In this document: positions 1 to 3,330 of the stretch, piece after piece
Position numbering within the stretch: position 1 is the first letter of the stretch
Layout of the letters: each line of letters opens with the position of its first letter
Origin: Anaerolinea sp.
Lineage (GTDB): Bacteria; Chloroflexota; Anaerolineae; Anaerolineales; Villigracilaceae
Reading direction: 5' to 3'
Length of the DNA stretch: 5,595 nt
Assembly (NCBI GenBank): GCA_020720965.1
Contig: DYNS01000207.1
Location: 1 to 5,595, forward strand
Notes under the pieces: generated by a model
Databases searched by the model: none
What the model was told of the DNA's origin: nothing
Seen by the model: only the letters and a program-made list of their open reading frames with translations
Made by a program: the position numbers and the translations under genes

Positions 1-158
1 TTCAACTCCAGGACCTGTTCAACCTCGGCCGTAACCCGTACGACAAGATCGGCCGCTTCTTCCAGGGCTTCGTGCGCTTCAAAATACTCTCCGGCGGCAA
101 ACAGTTGCAGCCCGCGAAGCGCCAGGGGGTGCAAGGGAGCCTTACATTCCGGGGGCAT
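1..158 (-). CDS. DUF309-family protein, N-terminal part (runs off left edge)
   Basis: Reading leftward from an ATG at 158, the frame stays open to the window edge (52 codons plus 2 bases). Residues 14-34 read LRGLQLFAAGEYFEAHEALEE. This matches from memory the DUF309 signature (G-x-LF-x-x-GEYFEAHE-x-LE), a small helical bacterial family of unknown biochemical function. The ATG is preceded by AGGAA with a 4-base spacer. It lies 17 bases inside the 3' end of the upstream kinase-like gene, so the two are probably translationally coupled. After residue 34 the expected Trp-containing continuation of the family is missing (EEAADLVVRV follows). This could be divergence, or a sequence problem in the outermost ~55 bases. 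The family call is good; the first ~55 bases of the window are uncertain. Confidence 0.72.
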   Translation of the reverse strand, partial: MPPECKAPLHPLALRGLQLFAAGEYFEAHEALEEAADLVVRVTAEVEQVLEL

Positions 159-696
159 AGCGTTCCTGCCATTCCTGGGTTTGCCGGGGGGTGGAAAAGC
201 GGAAGACCTGCAAATGTTGGTATTCCGGTTGGGCAAAAAGAGCCGGGTATTCTCGCTTGCGCCGCCAATAGGTCTTAAATAGCCAATGCCAGAGCGACTC
301 TTTGGACCAGAGTTTGAAGTGAATCCACAGCCTTTCTCGGTTGTTTTGCCAGAGGAGTTCCTGGCTGTACCAGCGTTGGAAGATGCGCCGGGTGAGCCGC
401 CAAAAGACCAGGGGCAGAGGGTAATCCAGCCAGAGGATGGCTTGGGCGCGCTGCCAGACTAAGGGTCGGGTGAGGCTGTAATTTCCAGCCACCACCCAGC
501 CGGGGGCGCGGGTTGCTTCTTCCACCAGCGCCACAAATTCCGCGTCCGGGGCGCTGCTCCAGTTTTCGCGCCAGTGCAGGGCATCCAACTCGATGAAGTT
601 GAGGCGATGCTGTTCGGAGAGTTGTTCTGCCAGGGTGGATTTTCCAGCCCCGGTAACGCCGATGACGACCAGGCGGGTGTAAGGTAAGGTTTCCAT
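142..696 (-). CDS. P-loop kinase-like protein (adenylate kinase-like / 'FlaR' type ATPase)
   Basis: This 184-residue protein has a P-loop at its N-terminus: GVTGAGKST at residues 13-21 is a clear Walker A motif. It is followed by LDALHW (37-42), VVAGNYS (68-74) and a hydrophobic Walker B-like strand ending in Asp (ILWLD, 87-91). An Arg-rich segment (RLTRRIFQR, ~100-108) resembles the lid of small nucleotide or metabolite kinases. From family knowledge, this layout belongs to proteins annotated as AAA-family ATPase, adenylate kinase-like or 'DNA topology modulation protein FlaR'; the true substrate is unknown. It is probably cytosolic, with no signal peptide or membrane segment. The C-terminal half is very rich in Trp (14 in the whole protein). 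The ATG at 696 lies only 9 bases past a TATAAT box and has no Shine-Dalgarno sequence, which suggests a leaderless or nearly leaderless transcript. Its stop at 142-144 overlaps the DUF309 gene start. Confidence 0.85.
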   Translation of the reverse strand: METLPYTRLVVIGVTGAGKSTLAEQLSEQHRLNFIELDALHWRENWSSAPDAEFVALVEEATRAPGWVVAGNYSLTRPLVWQRAQAILWLDYPLPLVFWRLTRRIFQRWYSQELLWQNNRERLWIHFKLWSKESLWHWLFKTYWRRKREYPALFAQPEYQHLQVFRFSTPRQTQEWQERYAPGM

Positions 697-705
697 AAGC
701 CGGGC

Positions 706-714
706 ATTATACCA
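706..714 (-). promoter_or_regulatory. Extended -10 promoter for the minus-strand kinase/DUF309 genes
   Basis: On the minus strand the sequence reads TTGGTATAAT and then 9 bases to the ATG at 696. TATAAT (711-706) is a perfect -10 consensus, preceded by TGG, an extended -10 element. The -35 position (17 bases upstream) reads ATTCTA, a poor match, as is usual for extended -10 promoters. Transcription would start about 3-5 bases before the ATG, giving essentially no leader. Confidence 0.6.
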
Positions 715-725
715 AGCAGTCGGTA

Positions 726-734
726 TGGTAGAAT
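726..734 (+). promoter_or_regulatory. Extended -10 promoter for the ttuB-ttuA operon
   Basis: TGG followed by TAGAAT (729-734) is a one-mismatch -10 box with an extended -10 element. It points toward the operon that starts at 770, and transcription from about 740 would give a leader of roughly 30 bases. The -35 position reads ATTATA and is a poor match. It coincides with the -10 box of the opposing promoter. Confidence 0.5.
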
Positions 735-769
735 GCGCCCGCTTTTTATCTCACAAAAAATGGCAGATT

Positions 770-970
770 ATGACGGTTAAATTGGTGATGCGCGGCAAAG
801 AGTACGAAGTGAAGGCGGGGATGACCCTGCTGGATTCGCTTAAGAAAATTAACATCCTGCCAGAGTCGGTTTTGGCGGTGCGGGATGGTGAAATGATTGT
901 GGAAGATGAAATTTTGAGGGATGGCGAGGTGGTGAAGCTGGTTGCCGTCATCTCTGGCGGCGCGGAATGA
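770..970 (+). CDS. ttuB: Ubiquitin-like sulfur carrier protein, TtuB/ThiS/MoaD type
   Basis: This 66-residue beta-grasp protein (MTVKLVMRGKEYEVKAGMTL at the start) closely resembles Thermus TtuB and the ThiS/MoaD family. It has alternating beta strands, the segment ESVLAVRDGEMIVEDEIL (~32-49) and a C-terminal VISGG. In TtuB the terminal Gly-Gly is activated by an E1-like enzyme and carries sulfur, as a thiocarboxylate, to TtuA for 2-thiolation of ribothymidine 54 in tRNA. Pairing with a TtuA gene immediately downstream (ATGA overlap, 967-970) makes TtuB more likely than ThiS or MoaD. I chose the ATG at 770 over an in-frame ATG at 725. The 725 codon lies inside the -10 region and would add 15 residues unlike the family. 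The Shine-Dalgarno is weak (GGCAG, 762-766). Oddity: two residues, Ala-Glu, follow the Gly-Gly (63-64), so the usual free GG end is capped. No E1-like or cysteine desulfurase gene is in the window. Confidence 0.85.
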   Translation: MTVKLVMRGKEYEVKAGMTLLDSLKKINILPESVLAVRDGEMIVEDEILRDGEVVKLVAVISGGAE

Positions 971-1893
971 AGTGCCGAACCTGCGGCGGTAAAGCCGTTG
1001 TGAATATGCGTCAGCATAAGTTGGCGCTTTGCAAAGAACATTATCTGGATTGGGTTCCCGCCCAAACCGCCCGCTTTATTAAAAAATATCGCATGTTTGC
1101 CCCGCAGGAGAGGGTTTTGGTCGCCGTCTCTGGCGGCAAAGATTCGCTTTCGCTGTGGGACATTCTCCACCGCCTTGGGTATCAGGCGGATGGCTTGTAC
1201 TTGGGCTTGGGCATAGACGAGGGCGTGGGTTATTCCGCCGAGTCGCGCCGGTTAACCGAGCAGTTTGCCGCGCAGCGGGGCTTAACCCTGCACGTTGTAG
1301 ATTTTCCCCAAACCTATGGGCAAAATATTCCCAATCTCGCCGCCCTCACCCATCGCGGGCAGGGCAGACCCTGCTCGGTGTGTGGGGTTGCCAAGCGGCA
1401 CGAGATGAACCGGATTGCCCGCGATATGGGCTACGATGTCCTCGCCACCGGTCACAACCTGGATGACGAAGCCGCCGTTCTCTTTGCCAACACCCTGGCA
1501 TGGTCGCAAGACTATCTCCTGCGCCAGGCGCCGGTTTTGCCGGGTCACGATGGTTTGGCGCGTAAGGTGAAACCCCTCTGCCGTTTTTACGAGAAGGAAA
1601 TGGCAGCCTACGCCCTGTTGAGCGGCATAGAATACATTTATGAAGAATGTCCCTTCTCGGTTGGCTCCACCTCCATTTATTACAAGGAACTGCTTAACCA
1701 GTTAGAAAACACCCGCCCCGGCGCAAAACTTAGCTTTTACCTGCGCTTTTTAGAAGCACGGGAAAGCGGCATGTTTAACTTGCCAGAAGATTCTCCCCCG
1801 CCCCTCTTTCGCTGCCCCACCTGCGGGCAGCCGACTCAGTATGAAGGTAAATGCTCCTTTTGCCGGATGATGGAAAAAACCGAAACCCCATGA
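967..1893 (+). CDS. ttuA: tRNA 2-thiolation enzyme, TtuA family (PP-loop ATPase)
   Basis: This 308-residue protein has the full TtuA architecture. An N-terminal zinc finger is formed by C3/C6 and C22/H25, with H17 nearby. The PP-loop SGGKDS (55-60) binds ATP and adenylates the target uridine. C136-x-x-C139 together with C228 (ECPFS) fit the three Cys that ligate the catalytic [4Fe-4S] cluster in TtuA. GHNLDDEA (162-169) is the second nucleotide-binding motif, and a C-terminal zinc finger is formed by C283/C286 and C296/C299. In Thermus, TtuA takes sulfur from the TtuB thiocarboxylate and converts m5U54 to m5s2U54 in tRNA, which stabilises the T-loop. Related TtcA (s2C32) and Ncs6 (s2U34) enzymes share the PP-loop, but the two zinc fingers, the MRQHKLALCKEH segment and the TtuB neighbour favour TtuA. 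Its ATG overlaps the ttuB stop and its own stop overlaps the next ATG, so it is the middle of a coupled operon. Confidence 0.92.
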   Translation: MKCRTCGGKAVVNMRQHKLALCKEHYLDWVPAQTARFIKKYRMFAPQERVLVAVSGGKDSLSLWDILHRLGYQADGLYLGLGIDEGVGYSAESRRLTEQFAAQRGLTLHVVDFPQTYGQNIPNLAALTHRGQGRPCSVCGVAKRHEMNRIARDMGYDVLATGHNLDDEAAVLFANTLAWSQDYLLRQAPVLPGHDGLARKVKPLCRFYEKEMAAYALLSGIEYIYEECPFSVGSTSIYYKELLNQLENTRPGAKLSFYLRFLEARESGMFNLPEDSPPPLFRCPTCGQPTQYEGKCSFCRMMEKTETP

Positions 1894-2531
1894 AGACCCC
1901 TGCCAAACCCCACGCCGCAGATTGGAAGCGCATGGTGGCAACCGGTTACGATGCCTGCGCCCAAGCCTACCTGCAAGCCCGCGCCCAAGCCGACCTCGCC
2001 CCGGTGCGCTGGCTTAAAAATCGGCTGCCCAACCGCGCCCAGGCGCTGGATATTGGCTGTGGCGCGGGAATTCCCTTTAGCCGCGAGCTTGCCAAACGCT
2101 TTGCCCTCACCGGGGTAGATATTTCCGCCGAGCAAATTCGGCTTGCCCGCCAAAACGTACCGCACGCCTCCTTTTTTCACAGCGATATTATGGCGCTGGA
2201 TTTTCCCGCCGAAAGTTTTGACGCGATAACCGCCTTTTACCTCCTCTTTCACCTTCCCCGTACCGAACACGCCCGCCTGCTCCACAACATCGCCCGCTGG
2301 CTAAAGCCGGGCGGCTACCTCCTCATCACCCTCGCCGCCGAAGAGGAAGAAGGCTACACCGAAGACGACTTCTTTGGCGAAACCATGTACTGGAGTCACT
2401 ACGCCTTCAAAGACTATACCGTCATGCTGGCAGAAGCGGGCTTGCGCCTGCTTCACTCCGAGGAAATTGGTTCCGGCTATACTGCCGACCTGCCCCCGGA
2501 AGAACACCCTCTCATTTTTGCCCAAAAATAA
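1890..2531 (+). CDS. Class I SAM-dependent methyltransferase of unknown substrate
   Basis: From the ATG at 1890 this is a 213-residue Rossmann-fold methyltransferase. Motif I DIGCGAG (54-60) binds SAM. The acidic residue after beta-2 is in GVDIS (75-79), SD (98-99) precedes the adenine-contacting region, FDAI (110-113) and HL (121-122) form motif IV, and LKPGGY (138-143) is the post-motif loop. It fits the Methyltransf_11/25 type (UbiE-like), which covers many small-molecule and some macromolecular substrates, so no substrate can be assigned. The chosen start forms an ATGA overlap with the ttuA stop. An in-frame ATG at 1851 would put 13 extra, unrelated residues inside the ttuA zinc-finger coding region. 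There is no clear Shine-Dalgarno, so translation probably relies on coupling to ttuA. Its place between tRNA-thiolation and queuosine-salvage genes makes a role in tRNA modification possible, but that is inference only. Confidence 0.9.
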   Translation: MKTPAKPHAADWKRMVATGYDACAQAYLQARAQADLAPVRWLKNRLPNRAQALDIGCGAGIPFSRELAKRFALTGVDISAEQIRLARQNVPHASFFHSDIMALDFPAESFDAITAFYLLFHLPRTEHARLLHNIARWLKPGGYLLITLAAEEEEGYTEDDFFGETMYWSHYAFKDYTVMLAEAGLRLLHSEEIGSGYTADLPPEEHPLIFAQK

Positions 2532-2532
2532 C

Positions 2533-3240
2533 ATGCAAAGACAATACCGTTATTTCGACATCGTCATGTCCCTCTTTGTCACGATTTTGGTCGTCTCCAA
2601 CGTGGCATCCTCCGCCAAAATTATAGACCTCGGCATCTCGCTCTTTTCTCTTCCCCTGATGTTTGACGCAGGGACGATAGTCTTCCCCGTTTCTTACATC
2701 TTTGGCGATATTCTGACCGAAGTCTACGGCTACAAACGCTCCCGCCGCGTCATCTGGACCGGCTTCGCCGCCCTTGTCCTTTCGGCGCTGCTTTTTTGGC
2801 TGGTCGGGGTCTTGCCTGGCGAAGCCTCCTGGCAAGCCTATGCCGGGGATGTGGCATACACCGCCATTTTAGGGGGCATGTCCAGCGGCGGCATTGTGCT
2901 GGGGTCGCTGGCAGGCTACTGGGGCGGGGAATTCACCAACTCCACCATCCTCGCCAAAATGAAAATCTGGAGCCGGGGAAAGCATTTATGGATGCGTACC
3001 CTCGGCAGCACCCTGGCAGGTGAATTGGTGGATTCTCTCCTCTTTGTGCTGGTCGCCTCCCTTTTTGGGGTCTTCCCCTGGCAAATCTTCTTCTCTTTGG
3101 CATTTACCAACTATCTCTTCAAAGTGAGCATCGAAGCCCTGATGACCCCCCTCACCTATGCAATTGTCTCTGCCCTCAAACGCGCCGAGAACGAAGACGT
3201 GTACGACTACGGAACGGACTTTAACCCTTTTGCGGCGTAG
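2533..3240 (+). CDS. yhhQ: Queuosine precursor transporter (QPTR, YhhQ/VUT family)
   Basis: This 235-residue integral membrane protein has about six hydrophobic segments (~8-28, 45-60, 74-94, 108-130, 157-180, 183-213) and a polar C-terminal tail. The family signature GDILTEVYGYKRSRRVIW (58-75), the FTNSTILAKMKIWSRGK loop (134-150) and GELVDSLLFVLVASLFG (163-179) are typical of the QPTR family. Its E. coli member YhhQ imports preQ0/preQ1, which lead to queuosine at the tRNA wobble position. The start at 2533 lies one base after the methyltransferase stop. An in-frame ATG at 2374 would add 53 residues of out-of-frame methyltransferase sequence and is rejected. There is no Shine-Dalgarno, so translation is likely coupled. 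No preQ1 riboswitch precedes it, as there is no leader. It is the last gene of the operon and is followed by a strong terminator. Confidence 0.9.
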   Translation: MQRQYRYFDIVMSLFVTILVVSNVASSAKIIDLGISLFSLPLMFDAGTIVFPVSYIFGDILTEVYGYKRSRRVIWTGFAALVLSALLFWLVGVLPGEASWQAYAGDVAYTAILGGMSSGGIVLGSLAGYWGGEFTNSTILAKMKIWSRGKHLWMRTLGSTLAGELVDSLLFVLVASLFGVFPWQIFFSLAFTNYLFKVSIEALMTPLTYAIVSALKRAENEDVYDYGTDFNPFAA

Positions 3241-3263
3241 CGCCCGCTTTGCCCTCACCGCAA

Positions 3264-3294
3264 CCCCTCCCCCGCCGGGGGAGGGGCTTTTTTT
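3264..3294 (+). terminator. Rho-independent terminator of the plus-strand operon
   Basis: A perfect 10-bp stem is formed by CCCCTCCCCC (3264-3273) and GGGGGAGGGG (3277-3286) around a 3-base loop (GCC). It is followed by C and seven T (3288-3294), 24 bases after the transporter stop. On the minus strand no T-run follows the hairpin, so it should act on the plus-strand operon only. Confidence 0.88.
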
Positions 3295-3330
3295 CTCTCC
3301 CACCGGGAGGGGTTAGGGGGAGGGGCTTTT
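3277..3330 (+). repeat. Tandem direct repeat of a G-rich hairpin arm in the convergent gap
   Basis: The 15-mer GGGGGAGGGGCTTTT occurs twice, at 3277-3291 (right arm of the terminator) and 3316-3330. Between the copies lie a small hairpin (CTCCC at 3297-3301, GGGAG at 3305-3309) and the string GGGAGGGGTTA. The pattern looks like a degenerate, REP-like intergenic repeat in two units. The second unit overlaps the last codons and the stop of the minus-strand molybdoenzyme gene. Confidence 0.7.
3305..3325 (+). other. G-quadruplex-type motif at the molybdoenzyme stop codon
   Basis: On the plus strand four G-runs of 3, 4, 5 and 4 bases are separated by loops of 1, 3 and 1 bases (A, TTA, A). This fits the standard four-stranded G-quadruplex pattern with very short loops. 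The TTA loop (3313-3315) is the reverse complement of the minus-strand TAA stop codon. The G-rich strand is the template strand of the molybdoenzyme gene. Actual folding is not shown by sequence alone. Confidence 0.55.

Noticed and set aside
72..278. Plus-strand open frame at the left end
   Set aside because: Antisense to both the DUF309 and kinase-like genes; apart from the odd first ~60 bases its translation has no family features.
725..769. An upstream in-frame ATG that would lengthen the sulfur carrier by 15 residues
   Set aside because: It lies in the predicted -10 region and the extra residues are unlike the family; the ATG at 770 gives the normal TtuB/ThiS length.
1836..2285. A 149-codon minus-strand open frame across ttuA and the methyltransferase
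   Set aside because: Low-complexity Gly/Lys-rich translation, antisense to two clear genes, no ribosome site or promoter seen.
2374..2532. An upstream in-frame ATG that would add 53 residues to the transporter
   Set aside because: The extra sequence is the methyltransferase gene read in another frame, with Cys/Pro-rich non-membrane residues; the family starts just before the first membrane segment at 2533.
2500..2533. A preQ1 riboswitch before the queuosine-precursor transporter
   Set aside because: Only one base separates the transporter from the methyltransferase stop, and no hairpin plus A-rich tail pattern is visible.
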